Of a stretch of 64,000 nucleotides of DNA, positions 53,320-63,751 are shown one piece after another (position 1 is the stretch's first letter; each line of letters starts with the position of its first letter). Source of the DNA: Mycobacterium kyogaense (GTDB lineage: Bacteria; Actinomycetota; Actinomycetes; Mycobacteriales; Mycobacteriaceae); the NCBI RefSeq assembly GCF_003254575.1, contig NZ_QJUA01000013.1, forward strand, positions 51,734-115,733, written 5' to 3'. Both the position numbers and the translations under genes were made by a program. Under the pieces are notes generated by a model. It made no database searches, was not told where the DNA came from, and saw nothing but the letters and a program-made list of their open reading frames with translations.

Positions 53320-54408
53320 ATGGATGCTGGGGGTAACTCGGGCGGCTCCGATGCCAGGGACGGTCTGAACTACCCCAAGGTCGTCCTGGTCACCGGCGCA
53401 TGCCGGTTCCTCGGCGGCTATCTGACCGCCCGGCTGGCGCAGAACCCGCTGATCAACCATGTCATCGCGGTCGACGCGATCGCGCCGAGCAAAGATCTGC
53501 TGCGCCGCATGGGCCGCGCCGAGTTCGTCCGGGCCGACATCCGAAATCCGTTCATCGCCAAGGTGATTCGCAACGGGGACGTCGACACCGTGGTGCACGC
53601 CGCCGCGGCGTCCTACGCGCCCCGCTCCGGCGGTCGCGCCACGCTCAAAGAGCTGAACGTGATGGGCGCCATCCAGTTGTTCGCGGCATGCCAGAAGGCG
53701 CCGTCGGTGCGCCGGGTGATCCTGAAGTCGACCTCGGAGATCTACGGGTCGAGTTCGCGCGATCCCGTGCTGTTCGCGGAGAGCAGCAGCCGTCGCAGGC
53801 CGGCCCGGGAAGGGTTCGCCCGCGACAGCATCGACATCGAGGGCTACGCCCGCGGTCTCGGCCGGCGCCGTCCCGACATCGCGGTCACCATCTTGCGGCT
53901 GGCCAACATGATCGGTCCCGCGATGGACACCGCGCTGTCGCGGTACCTGGCCGGGCCAGTAGTGCCGACCATCATCGGCCACGACGCCCGCATGCAGCTG
54001 CTGCACGAGCAGGATGCGCTGGGGGCGCTCGAGCGTGCGACGATCGCGGGCAAGGCGGGCACCTTCAACATCGGGGCGTCCGGGGTCATCATGATGAGCC
54101 AGGCGATCCGTCGGTCGGGGCGTCTCGCGCTCCCGATGCCGCGCGCCGCGCTGTCGGCCGTCGACTCGTTGTGGCGGGCCGGCCGGACCACCGAGATCGA
54201 CCCGGAGCGTCTGGACTACCTCAGCTACGGGCGCGTCATGGACACCACCCGGATGCGCACCGAACTCGGCTACACCCCGAAGTGGACCACGACAGAGGCC
54301 TTCGACGACTACGTGCGTGGCCGGGGTCTGAAACCCATCGTGGACCCCGACTGGGTTTCTGCTGTGGAGCGCCGCGCTGTGACAGCGGCGGCGAGGTTCG
54401 GGCGCTAG
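53320..54408 (+). CDS. Extended SDR, GalE2-like, with atypical active site (Rv0501 type)
   Basis: A 362-residue extended SDR. The cofactor loop is VLVTGACRFLGGYLTARLA, followed by TVVHAAAASYAP and a Ser region KSTSEIYGSSSR. Where the YxxxK pair is expected the sequence reads FARDSIDIEGYARGL, so Phe and Ser appear to replace Tyr and Lys (my alignment by eye). NAD binding is plausible, but epimerase chemistry is doubtful. ATG 53320 is 30 bp after the small basic gene. Confidence 0.85.
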   Translation: MDAGGNSGGSDARDGLNYPKVVLVTGACRFLGGYLTARLAQNPLINHVIAVDAIAPSKDLLRRMGRAEFVRADIRNPFIAKVIRNGDVDTVVHAAAASYAPRSGGRATLKELNVMGAIQLFAACQKAPSVRRVILKSTSEIYGSSSRDPVLFAESSSRRRPAREGFARDSIDIEGYARGLGRRRPDIAVTILRLANMIGPAMDTALSRYLAGPVVPTIIGHDARMQLLHEQDALGALERATIAGKAGTFNIGASGVIMMSQAIRRSGRLALPMPRAALSAVDSLWRAGRTTEIDPERLDYLSYGRVMDTTRMRTELGYTPKWTTTEAFDDYVRGRGLKPIVDPDWVSAVERRAVTAAARFGR

Positions 54409-54474
54409 ACTCAGGGATCAGCGCGGGGGCGGGGACACTCGAGCTCGAGGTTGCGGAAGGTGAGAAGCGAGACA

Positions 54475-55548
54475 GTGGCGGGCGAGTCGAAAGCGAAAGT
54501 CATTCCCCTGCACTCGAATTCAAGCCGGAGTGCAGCGGCCCGCCGGGCGGCGGCCCAGCGTGGAGACCGATCTCGACGGCATCCGTCTCTCTACGGCGAC
54601 GGCGAAGGCCGGGCCACCGCCGAGGAACTGTCCGCCGTCGTCCGTGACATCGACGCCCACCGTGGTGACGGTTTCGGTTCCGCCGCGGGACCCGACGCCG
54701 AGCCCAGTGAACTCGCCAACCGGATCTCCGCGGTGGCCGACTTCCTCCGCAAGAGAATGGTCGGGGACTACACCGTCGACGAGTTCGGCTTCGATCCCCA
54801 TCTCAACAACGCGATCTTCCTGCCCGTGCTGCGCGTGCTGTTCAACTCGTGGTTCCGGGTCGAGGTCAGCGGTGTGGAGAACCTGCCCGAGACCGGCGCC
54901 GGCCTCGTGGTGGCCAACCACGCCGGGGTCCTGCCCTTCGACGGATTGATGACGTCGGTGGCAGTCCGCGACAACCATCCCGCGCACCGCGATCTGCGTC
55001 TGCTGGCGGCGGACATGGTGTTCGACATGCCGCTCGTCGGCCAGGCCGCGCGCAAGGCCGGCCACACCATGGCGTGCACGGACGACGCCCACCGGCTGCT
55101 GGCCGCGGGCGAGCTGACCGCCGTGTTCCCCGAGGGTTACAAGGGTCTGGGTAAGCACTTCAAGGACCGCTACAAGCTGCAACGGTTCGGCCGCGGCGGC
55201 TTCGTGTCCGCGGCGCTGCGCACCAAGGCGCCGATCGTGCCGTGCTCGATCGTCGGGTCCGAGGAGATCTACCCGATGGTCGCCGACGTGAAGCTGCTGG
55301 CCCGCCTGCTGGGTCTGCCGTACTTCCCGGTCACCCCGCTGTTCCCGCTGGCGGGCCCGCTCGGCGTGGTGCCTCTCCCGTCGAAGTGGTACATCCAGTT
55401 CGGTGAGCCCATCGACACCGCTGACTACGACGATTCGGCCGCCGACGATCCGATGATCACCTTCGAGATCACCGACCAGGTCCGCGAAACCATCCAGCAG
55501 ACCCTCTACCAGCTGCTGGCCAACCGAAGGAACACGTTCTTCGGCTGA
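54475..55548 (+). CDS. PlsC-like lysophospholipid acyltransferase family protein (Rv0502 type)
   Basis: A 357-residue acyltransferase. The active-site segment is VVANHAGVLPFDGLM, where His and Asp are separated by six residues rather than the usual four, a subfamily trait. Motif III is AVFPEGYKGLGKHF and motif IV is KAPIVPCSIVGSEEIYPM. The N-terminal about 90 residues are polar, with AARRAAAQRGDRSRR. It probably acylates a glycerol- or polyol-based lipid at the membrane. GTG 54475 (MAGESKAKVIPLH) is used; TTG 54451 is possible. Confidence 0.88.
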   Translation: MAGESKAKVIPLHSNSSRSAAARRAAAQRGDRSRRHPSLYGDGEGRATAEELSAVVRDIDAHRGDGFGSAAGPDAEPSELANRISAVADFLRKRMVGDYTVDEFGFDPHLNNAIFLPVLRVLFNSWFRVEVSGVENLPETGAGLVVANHAGVLPFDGLMTSVAVRDNHPAHRDLRLLAADMVFDMPLVGQAARKAGHTMACTDDAHRLLAAGELTAVFPEGYKGLGKHFKDRYKLQRFGRGGFVSAALRTKAPIVPCSIVGSEEIYPMVADVKLLARLLGLPYFPVTPLFPLAGPLGVVPLPSKWYIQFGEPIDTADYDDSAADDPMITFEITDQVRETIQQTLYQLLANRRNTFFG

Positions 55549-55560
55549 TCCCGGGCGGTC

Positions 55561-56094
55561 CTACTGGGCGGTCTGCTTCGCCACCATCGCGCGCAGCGCT
55601 TCGTCCCGTCGTGCGGCGATGCGGTCGCTGATCTCGTCGGCCTCGGTGTCTGACTGCGCTTCACCCATCACCGTGACCACGCTGGTCAATACTGGTTCGC
55701 CCCGCTCGTCGGTCACCTCGCCACGGACCTCGGTGACCACCGCGCCGTGCGACTCGGTCACCGCATCCAGGTAGGAGTCGAAGAACAGCTTGTCCCCGGC
55801 CAGGATCGGCCGGTGGAAGGTGATCTTCTGGTCGCGGTGCAGCACCCGTTCCATGTTGATCGGGACGTCGAACTGGTTGAAGATCTCCAGCTGCACCTGC
55901 CGACCCGCGACGGCGAGGAAGGTCAGTGACGCGATCAGGGCGCCGTGGCCGCACTCCTCGGCGGCCTCCTCGCTGTAGTGAGCGGGATGATCGTCTTTGA
56001 CGGCGCGGGCGAACTCCCGGATCTTCTCGCGGTCGACCTCGAAGTAGTCGGGGTACCGGTAGTGGGTCCCGATGATGTTCTCGGCGATGGCCAT
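55561..56094 (-). CDS. HadA/HadC-like dehydratase subunit (HadD, Rv0504c type)
   Basis: A 177-residue single hot-dog protein of the MaoC N-terminal/HadA type from ATG 56094 ([20 protein letters not shown]). [27 protein letters not shown] is the equivalent of the HadA region before the central helix, and [24 protein letters not shown] is the conserved second half. Rv0504c-type proteins have been reported as HadD in FAS-II mycolic acid elongation; the assignment is by similarity and position. A longer frame to 56562 has no family sequence. It converges with the acyltransferase gene. Confidence 0.88.
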   Translation of the reverse strand: MAIAENIIGTHYRYPDYFEVDREKIREFARAVKDDHPAHYSEEAAEECGHGALIASLTFLAVAGRQVQLEIFNQFDVPINMERVLHRDQKITFHRPILAGDKLFFDSYLDAVTESHGAVVTEVRGEVTDERGEPVLTSVVTVMGEAQSDTEADEISDRIAARRDEALRAMVAKQTAQ

Positions 56095-56129
56095 GCGTGA
56101 TCCGCTTTCGTCGTTCGGGCGGTGCGAGC

Positions 56130-57041
56130 CTACTTGGCGTCGCGACGGGACACCACCGCGGCCAGCGCACCGCCGACCGCGCCCAGCGCCAGCGCCGACG
56201 GCACCCCGATACGGGCGGCTTTGCGGGCGGTGCGGAAGTCGCGGATCTCCCAGCCGCGCTCCCGGGCGAGGTCGCGCAGGTCGGCGTCGGGGTTGATCGC
56301 GACGGCCGTCCCGACCAGCGACAGCATCGGCACGTCGTTGAAGCTGTCGGAGTAGGCGGTGCAGCGGCGCAGGTTCAGGCCCTCGCGGATGGCCAGCGAG
56401 CGCACGGCATGCGCCTTGCCGGTGCCGTGCAGGATGTCGCCGACCAGGCGCCCGGTGAACACGCCGTCGATCGACTCGGCGACTGTGCCCAGCGCACCGG
56501 TGAGCCCGAGCCTGCGGGCGATCGTGTCGGCCAGCTCGTACGGTGTCGCGGTGACCAGCCACACCTGTTGACCGGCATCGAGGTGCATCTGGGCCAGCGC
56601 CCGGGTGCCCGGCCAGATCTTGTCGGCGATGATCTCGTCGTAGATCTCTTCACCCAGATCCACCAGCTCAGCGGTCGAGCGGCCCTCGATGAATGCCAGC
56701 GCCTTGCGCCGCCCCGCCGCCACGTCGTCGCTGTTCTCGCGGCCGGTGAGCTGGAACTTGGCCTGCGCCATGGCAAAGCGGGCCAGGTCCTTGTAGGTGA
56801 AGTACTCGCGGGCCGCCAGCCCCCGCGCGAAGTGCACCAGAGAAGAACCGTGCACCAGCGTGTTGTCCACGTCGAAGAACGCCGCCGCGGTCAGATCCGG
56901 TGGCGGCGGGGGCGGGCCGGACAGCTCGCCGCCGGTCTCGATGGCGGGTTCGGTCAGACCCGCGGCCGCAACCTCGGCGCTGCTCTCCCCGGCGATCTGC
57001 TGCGCCCGGGACTCGATGCCGATCTCAGTACCGTCGGACAC
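56130..57041 (-). CDS. serB1: HAD-superfamily phosphatase, SerB1-like (Rv0505c type)
   Basis: A 303-residue HAD phosphatase. Motif I is [22 protein letters not shown], with the Asp nucleophile and general acid. Motif II is [37 protein letters not shown] gives motifs III and IV. A Pro-rich segment precedes the domain ([11 protein letters not shown]), and the C-terminus has a short hydrophobic stretch before RRDAK. The family includes phosphoserine phosphatase and CicA-like enzymes, so the substrate is uncertain. It is divergent from the glutaredoxin gene across 39 bp. Confidence 0.88.
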   Translation of the reverse strand: MSDGTEIGIESRAQQIAGESSAEVAAAGLTEPAIETGGELSGPPPPPPDLTAAAFFDVDNTLVHGSSLVHFARGLAAREYFTYKDLARFAMAQAKFQLTGRENSDDVAAGRRKALAFIEGRSTAELVDLGEEIYDEIIADKIWPGTRALAQMHLDAGQQVWLVTATPYELADTIARRLGLTGALGTVAESIDGVFTGRLVGDILHGTGKAHAVRSLAIREGLNLRRCTAYSDSFNDVPMLSLVGTAVAINPDADLRDLARERGWEIRDFRTARKAARIGVPSALALGAVGGALAAVVSRRDAK

Positions 57042-57080
57042 GGCTACAACATTAGGTCACCCGGCCGCGATACTGGCGGG

Positions 57081-57335
57081 GTGGATCGTGCCGTGCATCT
57101 GCTCACCCGCCAGGGCTGCTCTTTGTGTCAGAAGGCGGCCGACCGACTGGCCGCGCTGCGCGACGAGCTCGGGTTCGGCCTGAGTGTGACCGACGTCGAC
57201 GAAGCAGCCGCCGCCGGAGACAAGGCCCTGCGCGCCGAATACGGAGACCGGTTGCCCGTCGTGCTGCTCGACGGCGTCGAACACAGCTACTGGGAGCTCG
57301 ACGAGGACAGGCTGCGCGCAGATCTGACCGACTGA
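57081..57335 (+). CDS. Glutaredoxin-like protein (Rv0508 type)
   Basis: An 84-residue thioredoxin-fold protein from GTG 57081. The redox motif is CSLC in [20 protein letters not shown], and [10 protein letters not shown] gives the cis-Pro loop. It belongs to the DUF836/glutaredoxin-like group and may reduce disulfides in the cytosol with an unknown partner. It precedes hemA by 56 bp. The mmpS2-mmpL2 pair found near here in M. tuberculosis is absent. Confidence 0.88.
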   Translation: MDRAVHLLTRQGCSLCQKAADRLAALRDELGFGLSVTDVDEAAAAGDKALRAEYGDRLPVVLLDGVEHSYWELDEDRLRADLTD

Positions 57336-57391
57336 GGGAATTTGGCTGCCCAGCTGGTCAGCGATTACCTTGGTGGGGTGGTGAGGAAGCC

Positions 57392-58762
57392 GTGAGCGTA
57401 CTGCTTTTCGGGGTTTCGCACCGGAGCGCGCCCGTGTCGGTACTCGAGCAACTCAGTACCGACGAGGCCGATCAGGCCAAGATCATCGAGCAGATCCTGC
57501 AATCCTCGCTGGTCACCGAGGCCATGGTGCTGTCGACCTGCAACCGCGTCGAGGTGTACGCGGTCGTCGAGGCGTTCCACGGCGGACTCTCGGTGATCGG
57601 ACAGGTGCTCAGTGAGCACTCCGGGATGTCGCTGCAGGATCTGACGCGGTACGCCTACGTCCGCTACGCCGAAGCCGCGGTCGAGCATCTGTTCTCGGTC
57701 GCCAGCGGTCTCGACTCCGCCGTGGTCGGTGAGGCGCAGGTTCTCGGCCAGGTGCGCCGGGCCTATGCCACCGCCGAAGCGAACCACACCGTGGGTCGCA
57801 CGCTGCACGAACTGTCCCAGCGCGCGCTGTCGGTGGGCAAGCGGGTGCATTCCGAGACCGGCATCGATTCCGCCGGTGCCTCGGTGGTGTCCGTCGCGCT
57901 GGACATGGCGCAAGCCCGCATCGGATCTCTCGCCGGGCGCTCCGCCGTCGTGGTGGGCGCCGGCTCGATGGGCGCCCTGGCCGCCAAACAGCTGATGCGC
58001 GCCGGTATCGAGCGCGTCCATGTGGTCAATCGCTCACTCCCGCGCGCCAAGCACCTCGCCGAGAACGTGCGCAGCCACGGCGTGGCGGCCGAAGCCTTCC
58101 CGTTCGACCACCTGCCGCCCCTTCTCACCGACGCCGACGTCGTGGTCAGCTGCACCGGCGCGGTCCGGCCGGTCGTCACGCTGGCCGACGTCCACCGCGG
58201 GCTGGCGCAGCGGCTGGGCGGCACCAGACAACTGGTGATGTGCGATCTGGGCATGCCGCGCGACATCGACCCCGCGGTCGCCGGGCTGCCCGGCGTCGAC
58301 GTCATCGACATGGAGCGCATCCTGCGGGAGCCCACCGCGCGCACCGCGACCTCCGACGCCGAGGCGGCCCGCACCATCGTCGCCGCCGAGGTCGCCGAGT
58401 ACCTGACCGGCCAGCGGATGGCCGAGGTCACCCCGACCGTCACCGCGCTGCGCCAGCGCGCCGCCGACGTCGTCGAAGCGGAACTGCTGCGGCTGGACAA
58501 CCGGTTGCCGGGGCTGGATTCGGCCCACCGTGACGAGGTTGCCAAGACGGTGCGCCGGGTCGTCGACAAGCTCCTGCACGCACCCACGGTGCGCGTCAAG
58601 CAGTTGGCCGGAGCCCCCGGCGGGGACAGCTACGCCGAAGCGCTGCGCGAACTGTTCGAGCTCGACCAGCACGCCGTGGACGCCGTCGCCGGCGGTGAGC
58701 TCGGGACCGTCGCGGTCGACGAGTTGATCGTTCCCGCAACCGATCTCGATAGCGCAGAGTGA
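57392..58762 (+). CDS. hemA: Glutamyl-tRNA reductase
   Basis: A 456-residue HemA, first committed enzyme of C5 tetrapyrrole synthesis, reducing glutamyl-tRNA to glutamate-1-semialdehyde. The catalytic Cys is in [15 protein letters not shown], close to residue 50. The NADPH-binding segment is [21 protein letters not shown]. The C-terminal dimerisation helices follow [24 protein letters not shown] 57392 ([15 protein letters not shown]) matches mycobacterial orthologs. It heads hemA-hemC-hemD-hemB, with 7 bp to hemC. Confidence 0.96.
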   Translation: MSVLLFGVSHRSAPVSVLEQLSTDEADQAKIIEQILQSSLVTEAMVLSTCNRVEVYAVVEAFHGGLSVIGQVLSEHSGMSLQDLTRYAYVRYAEAAVEHLFSVASGLDSAVVGEAQVLGQVRRAYATAEANHTVGRTLHELSQRALSVGKRVHSETGIDSAGASVVSVALDMAQARIGSLAGRSAVVVGAGSMGALAAKQLMRAGIERVHVVNRSLPRAKHLAENVRSHGVAAEAFPFDHLPPLLTDADVVVSCTGAVRPVVTLADVHRGLAQRLGGTRQLVMCDLGMPRDIDPAVAGLPGVDVIDMERILREPTARTATSDAEAARTIVAAEVAEYLTGQRMAEVTPTVTALRQRAADVVEAELLRLDNRLPGLDSAHRDEVAKTVRRVVDKLLHAPTVRVKQLAGAPGGDSYAEALRELFELDQHAVDAVAGGELGTVAVDELIVPATDLDSAE

Positions 58763-58769
58763 TCGCAGA

Positions 58770-59705
58770 GTGATCCGTATCGGCACGCGGGGCAGCCTGC
58801 TGGCCACCACTCAGGCAGGTGCCGTCCGCGACGCCCTCATCGCCCGCGGGCACGCCGCCGAGTTGGTGATTGTCTCCACCGAGGGAGACCGTTCCTCCGC
58901 ACCGATCGCCGAGATCGGGGTCGGCGTGTTCACCGCCGCGCTGCGTGAGGCGATTGCCGACAACACGGTCGACATGGCGGTGCACTCCTACAAAGATCTG
59001 CCGACCGCAGCCGACCCCCGCTTCGTGATCGCCGCGATCCCGGTGCGCGAGGACGCCCGGGATGCGCTGGTGGCGCGGGACGGACTGGTGCTCGGCGAGT
59101 TGCCGGCCGGCTCGGTGATCGGGACGTCGTCCCCGCGACGGACCGCGCAGCTTAGAGCACTGGGTCTCGGTTTGGAAATCCGCCCCCTACGAGGCAACCT
59201 AGATACCAGGTTGAACAGGGTAAGCAGCGGTGTTCTCGACGCCGTCGTCGTGGCCCGGGCGGGATTGGCCCGCATCGGTCGCCTCGATGCCGTCACCGAG
59301 ACGCTGGAGCCGGTACAGATGTTGCCGGCGCCGGCTCAAGGTGCATTGGCGCTCGAGTGCCGTGCCGGTGATTCCGGCCTGGTCTCGGTGTTGGCAGAGC
59401 TCGACGATGCCGACACCCGGGCCTCGGTCACCGCAGAGCGGACCCTGCTCGCCGAACTGGAGGCGGGGTGCTCCGCACCGGTTGGCGCGATTGCCGAGGT
59501 GGTCGAGTCGATCGATGAGGACGGTCGCGTCTTCGAAGAGGTGTCGCTGCGCGGCTGCGTGGCGACGCTGGACGGATCCGACGTGATCCGTGCGTCCGGT
59601 ATCGGCACAACCGAGCGGGCACGGGAGCTAGGGCTCTCGGTGGCCGCGGAGCTGTTCGAGCTGGGAGCACGGGACCTGTTGGACGAACGCGGGAGAGGGA
59701 CATGA
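58770..59705 (+). CDS. hemC: Porphobilinogen deaminase (hydroxymethylbilane synthase)
   Basis: A 311-residue HemC that polymerises four porphobilinogens to hydroxymethylbilane. Motifs are [25 protein letters not shown] with catalytic Asp, [27 protein letters not shown], and [12 protein letters not shown], whose Cys carries the dipyrromethane cofactor. The start is GTG 58770. Its stop overlaps the hemD start (ATGA). Confidence 0.96.
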   Translation: MIRIGTRGSLLATTQAGAVRDALIARGHAAELVIVSTEGDRSSAPIAEIGVGVFTAALREAIADNTVDMAVHSYKDLPTAADPRFVIAAIPVREDARDALVARDGLVLGELPAGSVIGTSSPRRTAQLRALGLGLEIRPLRGNLDTRLNRVSSGVLDAVVVARAGLARIGRLDAVTETLEPVQMLPAPAQGALALECRAGDSGLVSVLAELDDADTRASVTAERTLLAELEAGCSAPVGAIAEVVESIDEDGRVFEEVSLRGCVATLDGSDVIRASGIGTTERARELGLSVAAELFELGARDLLDERGRGT

Positions 59706-61387
59706 CTCGCCAGATGACCTTGCGAGGACGCAAGGGCAAGCCCGGCCGCATCAGCTTCGTCGGCTCCGGGCCCGGTGATCCGGGCCTGCTGACGACGCGC
59801 GCCCGCGCGGTACTGGCCAATGCGGCCCTGGTCTTCGTCGACCCCGATGTGCCCGAAGCGGTGCTCGCGTTGGTCGGCTCCGAACTGCCCCCGCCGTCGG
59901 GACCGTTGCCGGCCGAGGCGACAGAGCCCCGTGATCCCGCGTCGCCGGATGCGCCCGCCGAGGCGGCGGAGCCCGCCATCCCCGGCGGCCCGGACATCCG
60001 GCCCGCGCTCGGCGATCCGGCCGAGGTCGCCAAGACGCTGGCCACCGAGGCGCGCACCGGGGTGGACGTCGTCCGCCTGGTCGCTGGTGACCCGCTGTCG
60101 ATCGACGCCGTCATCACCGAGGTCAACGCGCTGGCACGCACCCAGCTCACCTTCGAGATCGTGCCGGGGCTGCCGGACACCTCGGCCGTGCCGACCTACG
60201 CGGGCCTGCCGCTGGGCTCGTCGCACACCGTCGCCGATGTCCGCGATCCGCAGGTGGATTGGGCCGCACTCGCCGCCGCCCCCGGGCCGCTGATCCTGCA
60301 CGCGACCGCGTCGCACCTGCCCGAGGCCGCGCGCACACTGATCGAATTCGGTCTGGCCGAGGGCACGCCCGCCGTGGTGACCGCCAACGGGACCACGTGC
60401 GCGCAGCGCTCCGTCGAGACCACGCTGGCCGGCCTCCTGGACAAGGCCGTGCTGGACAAGCCTGCCGGCGTCGAGCCGTCCGGCCCGCTGACCGGAACGC
60501 TCGTCGTCACGATCGGCCGGACCGTCGCCAACCGCGCCAAGCTGAACTGGTGGGAGAGCCGCGCCCTGTACGGCTGGACCGTGCTGGTGCCGCGCACCAA
60601 GGACCAGGCGGGCGAGATGAGCGATCGGCTCGTCGGCCACGGCGCGCTGCCGATCGAGGTGCCGACCATCGCGGTCGAGCCGCCGCGCAGCCCGGCCCAG
60701 ATGGAAAGGGCCGTCAAGGGTCTGGTCGACGGCCGGTTCCAGTGGGTCGTGTTCACCTCCACCAACGCGGTGCGCGCGGTGTGGGAGAAGTTCAACGAGT
60801 TCGGCCTGGATGCTCGCGCGTTCTCCGGTGTGAAGATCGCCTGCGTCGGCCAGGCCACCGCCGACCGGGTCCGCGCGTTCGGGATCAACCCCGAGCTGGT
60901 GCCCACCGGCGAGCAGAGCTCGCTGGGCCTGCTCGACGAGTTCCCGCCGTACGACGACATTTTCGACCCGGTGAACCGCGTGCTGTTGCCGCGCGCGGAC
61001 ATCGCCACCGAGACGCTGGCCGAGGGGCTGCGCGAACGGGGCTGGGAGATCGAGGACGTCACCGCCTACCGGACGGTGCGTGCCGCGCCGCCGCCGGCGC
61101 ACACCCGCGAGATGATCAAGGCCGGTGGCTTCGACGCGGTGTGCTTCACGTCGAGCTCCACGGTGCGCAACCTGGTCGGTATCGCCGGGAAGCCGCACGC
61201 ACGCACCATCGTGGCGTGCATCGGACCGAAAACCGCTGAGACTGCAGCTGAATTCGGACTGCGCGTGGACGTGCAGCCGGAGGTGGCCGCGGTCGGGCCG
61301 CTCGTCGAGGCGCTGGCCGAGCACGCCGCCCGGTTGCGGGCCGAGGGCGCGCTGCCACCGCCGCGGAAGAAGAGTCGCCGCCGCTAA
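59702..61387 (+). CDS. hemD: Fused uroporphyrin-III methyltransferase-like / uroporphyrinogen-III synthase
   Basis: A 561-residue fusion as in other mycobacteria. Residues about 15-285 follow the CobA/SUMT fold: [52 protein letters not shown] and [17 protein letters not shown]. The usual KRGG-type segment is replaced by a Pro/Ala-rich insertion ([20 protein letters not shown]), so methyltransferase activity is uncertain. Residues about 300-555 form uroporphyrinogen-III synthase, with [31 protein letters not shown] and [13 protein letters not shown]. It cyclises hydroxymethylbilane. Confidence 0.93.
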   Translation: MTRQMTLRGRKGKPGRISFVGSGPGDPGLLTTRARAVLANAALVFVDPDVPEAVLALVGSELPPPSGPLPAEATEPRDPASPDAPAEAAEPAIPGGPDIRPALGDPAEVAKTLATEARTGVDVVRLVAGDPLSIDAVITEVNALARTQLTFEIVPGLPDTSAVPTYAGLPLGSSHTVADVRDPQVDWAALAAAPGPLILHATASHLPEAARTLIEFGLAEGTPAVVTANGTTCAQRSVETTLAGLLDKAVLDKPAGVEPSGPLTGTLVVTIGRTVANRAKLNWWESRALYGWTVLVPRTKDQAGEMSDRLVGHGALPIEVPTIAVEPPRSPAQMERAVKGLVDGRFQWVVFTSTNAVRAVWEKFNEFGLDARAFSGVKIACVGQATADRVRAFGINPELVPTGEQSSLGLLDEFPPYDDIFDPVNRVLLPRADIATETLAEGLRERGWEIEDVTAYRTVRAAPPPAHTREMIKAGGFDAVCFTSSSTVRNLVGIAGKPHARTIVACIGPKTAETAAEFGLRVDVQPEVAAVGPLVEALAEHAARLRAEGALPPPRKKSRRR

Positions 61388-61401
61388 CCGCAAGGACGGT
61401 C

Positions 61402-62382
61402 ATGCCCTACCCGAGTCATCGTCCGCGGCGGCTACGGTCCACGCCGGCGCTGCGCCGGCTGGTGTCCGAAACGTCGTTGCAGGCGCGCCAACTCGTGTTG
61501 CCGATGTTCGTCGCGGACGGCATCGACGAACCACGGCCCATCGCTTCCATGCCCGGAGTGGTTCAGCACACCCGGGATTCGCTGCGCCGGGCGGCCGCTG
61601 ACGCCGTCGACGCCGGTGTCGGCGGGCTGATGCTCTTCGGCGTGCCCCGCGATGAGGACAAGGACGCGCGCGGCTCGGCAGGTACCGACCACGACGGCAT
61701 CCTCAACGTCGCGCTGCGCGATCTGTCCGCTGACCTCGGCGACGCCACGGTGTTGATGGCCGACACCTGCCTCGACGAGTTCACCGACCACGGGCACTGC
61801 GGCGTCGTCGACGACCGCGGCAGAGTGGACAACGACGCGACCAACCGCCGGTACGTCGAACTGGCTGTGGCGCAAGCCGATTCGGGTGCGCACCTGGTGG
61901 GGCCCAGCGGCATGATGGACGGGCAGGTGGCGGCCATCCGCGAGGGGCTCGACGCTGCCGGTCACATCGACACCGCGATCCTGGCCTACGCGGCGAAATT
62001 CGCCTCCGGCTTCTACGGCCCCTTCCGCGACGCGGTGTCCTCGAGCCTGCAGGGTGATCGCCGGACCTACCAGCAGGAGCCGGGCAACGCGCGCGAAGCG
62101 CTGCACGAGGTCGACCTGGACATCGACGAGGGCGCCGACATCATCATGGTCAAACCCGCCATGTCCTACCTCGACATCGTCCGGGCCGCTGCGGACCGCT
62201 CACCCGTTCCCGTTGCCGCATACCAGGTGTCGGGGGAGTACTCGATGATCTGCGCGGCCGCCGACAACGGATGGATCGACCGGGACACGGTCGTGCTCGA
62301 GTCGCTGACCGGCATCGTGCGGGCCGGCGCCGACATCGTGCTGACGTACTGGGCCGCCGACGTGGCCCGCCGCCTGTCATGA
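61402..62382 (+). CDS. hemB: Porphobilinogen synthase (delta-aminolevulinate dehydratase)
   Basis: A 326-residue HemB that condenses two 5-aminolevulinates to porphobilinogen. The two Schiff-base lysines lie in ILAYAAKFASGFYGPF and DIIMVKPAMSYLDIV. The metal-site segment is ADTCLDEFTDHGHCG: two of the three zinc Cys remain and the middle one is Asp, a mixed form. VGPSGMMDGQV is conserved. ATG 61402 is 14 bp after hemD, and its stop overlaps the next ATG. Confidence 0.95.
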   Translation: MPYPSHRPRRLRSTPALRRLVSETSLQARQLVLPMFVADGIDEPRPIASMPGVVQHTRDSLRRAAADAVDAGVGGLMLFGVPRDEDKDARGSAGTDHDGILNVALRDLSADLGDATVLMADTCLDEFTDHGHCGVVDDRGRVDNDATNRRYVELAVAQADSGAHLVGPSGMMDGQVAAIREGLDAAGHIDTAILAYAAKFASGFYGPFRDAVSSSLQGDRRTYQQEPGNAREALHEVDLDIDEGADIIMVKPAMSYLDIVRAAADRSPVPVAAYQVSGEYSMICAAADNGWIDRDTVVLESLTGIVRAGADIVLTYWAADVARRLS

Positions 62383-62786
62383 CGGAACCCACCCCGACCC
62401 GGCCGCCTGATGTGGACACGGGCTTCTGGCTGTGGGTGCTGGCGCTGCCGCTGATGACGGCCGGGTTCGTCGTCGACCTGGTGTCCGGTGAACAGCGGGT
62501 GAGTGGGCTGATGCTGGCGATCGCCCTCGTGTTCCTCGCCGTGCTGGTGTCGGTGGTGGCGACGTTTCTCGTCCTGCTGCGCCACGGCTACCGGTGGACA
62601 CGCACCTGCCTGACCGGCGGGGCGATCGCCACCGTGGTGTTCTCGGTCAGCGAGCTGTTCACCGTCGACCGTCCCGAGGTGGCGGCCCTGATCTACGCGG
62701 CCGTGGTGATCGTCGGCTCGGTACTCGTGTGCGGCGGCGTGTTCCTGCTCCACCGCAAGGACGCCCACGACTTCTTCACCCGGTGA
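62379..62786 (+). CDS. Small membrane protein of the hem operon (Rv0513 type)
   Basis: A 135-residue protein with four hydrophobic helices: FWLWVLALPLMTAGFVVDLV, MLAIALVFLAVLVSVVATFLVLL, CLTGGAIATVVFSVSELF and ALIYAAVVIVGSVLVCGGVFLL. A short polar N-terminus and a charged end (HRKDAHDFFTR) flank them. Function is unknown. ATG 62379 overlaps the hemB stop (ATGA), so it is coupled to tetrapyrrole synthesis genes. Confidence 0.82.
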   Translation: MTEPTPTRPPDVDTGFWLWVLALPLMTAGFVVDLVSGEQRVSGLMLAIALVFLAVLVSVVATFLVLLRHGYRWTRTCLTGGAIATVVFSVSELFTVDRPEVAALIYAAVVIVGSVLVCGGVFLLHRKDAHDFFTR

Positions 62787-62804
62787 TTGGCTACCCTGAC
62801 CTCG

Positions 62805-63257
62805 ATGCCGACCCCCGTTTCCCGACCCCGCCTCGTCGACGCCGCGTTCTGGTGCTTCATGGGTGGCGCGGTCCTCATGATCGTCGGCGGGCTGATGTCG
62901 GCGACGGCGACGTTCGACGCCGCCCGGCTGGCGATCCCCGCCGACGTGAGTGACGAGCGCGTCCGCAACTACCTCACGGTGTACCGCCTGATCGGCATCG
63001 GCTCGGTCGTGGCCGCCGCAGCCCTGGCTTTCCTCGCAGGCAAGGCGCGCGGCGGCGACAGCCGGTTCCGGATGGCCACGCTGGGTCTGGCGTTCGCGGT
63101 GGTGGCCGTCGTGCTGCTGTTGGCCGTGGGGCTCGGGGTGGGGCAGCCGCTGATCCTGGTCGCTGCCTTGCCCGTGCTGGTCGGCGCAGCATTGATGACG
63201 CGGCCCTCGGCTCGCGCCTGGTACGACCGTGCGCCCGAGGGGAAGGACCTGCCGTGA
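62805..63257 (+). CDS. Small membrane protein of unknown function
   Basis: A 150-residue protein with about four transmembrane helices: AAFWCFMGGAVLMIVGGLMS, IGIGSVVAAAALAFLAGKA, LGLAFAVVAVVLLLAVGLGV and PLILVAALPVLVGAALM. ATG 62805 is chosen; TTG 62787 would add six residues and abut the preceding stop. Its stop overlaps the GTG of the DUF3093 gene. No family is recognised. Confidence 0.78.
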   Translation: MPTPVSRPRLVDAAFWCFMGGAVLMIVGGLMSATATFDAARLAIPADVSDERVRNYLTVYRLIGIGSVVAAAALAFLAGKARGGDSRFRMATLGLAFAVVAVVLLLAVGLGVGQPLILVAALPVLVGAALMTRPSARAWYDRAPEGKDLP

Positions 63258-63751
63258 CCGAATCCGCCGCATCGCCGCCGGCGAGCGAGGTGCTGTTCTA
63301 CGAGCAGGGCGCCAGCTGGCTGTGGGTGCTCGCCGGCCCAGGCGCCGGCGTCGCCATGGCGCTGATCCAGCTGTCGGCGGGCTACTTCCAGTGGCTGATC
63401 CCGATCATCTTCTTCCTGCTCGTGACGTTCTTCCTCAGCATCCAGGTCAAGGCGGCGCGCATCCACACCTCGGTCGAGCTCACCGCGGACACGCTGCGCC
63501 AGGGCACGGAGACCACGCGGACCGCGGAGATCGTGCGGGTCTATCCCGAGGCGGAGGGAGCCGAGGCGCCGAAGTGGCAGTACGCCCGCGCGCTGGGTGA
63601 GCTCACGGGTGTGCCGCGGGGCCGCACCGGAATCGGGTTGCGGCTGGCGGGCGATCGCACCGCGCAGGCCTGGGCCCGCAAGGACAAGCAGCTGCGGGCG
63701 GCCCTGACCAACCTCATCGAGGAGCGCATCCCGCCGGAGAAGACGTCGTGA
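63254..63751 (+). CDS. DUF3093 membrane protein
   Basis: A 165-residue protein. Two close helices near the N-terminus (WLWVLAGPGAGVAMALIQL and WLIPIIFFLLVTFFLSIQV) precede a cytoplasmic beta-rich domain with VYPEAEGAEAPKWQYARALGELTGVPRG and LRLAGDRTAQAWARKDKQLRAAL. This is the DUF3093 pattern, function unknown. GTG 63254 and the TGA at 63749-63751 overlap the genes on each side by 4 bp. Confidence 0.83.
   Translation: MTESAASPPASEVLFYEQGASWLWVLAGPGAGVAMALIQLSAGYFQWLIPIIFFLLVTFFLSIQVKAARIHTSVELTADTLRQGTETTRTAEIVRVYPEAEGAEAPKWQYARALGELTGVPRGRTGIGLRLAGDRTAQAWARKDKQLRAALTNLIEERIPPEKTS

Noticed and set aside
59336..61393. 685-codon frame antisense to hemC and hemD
   Set aside because: It is a shadow of the hem genes and compositionally like other antisense frames here.
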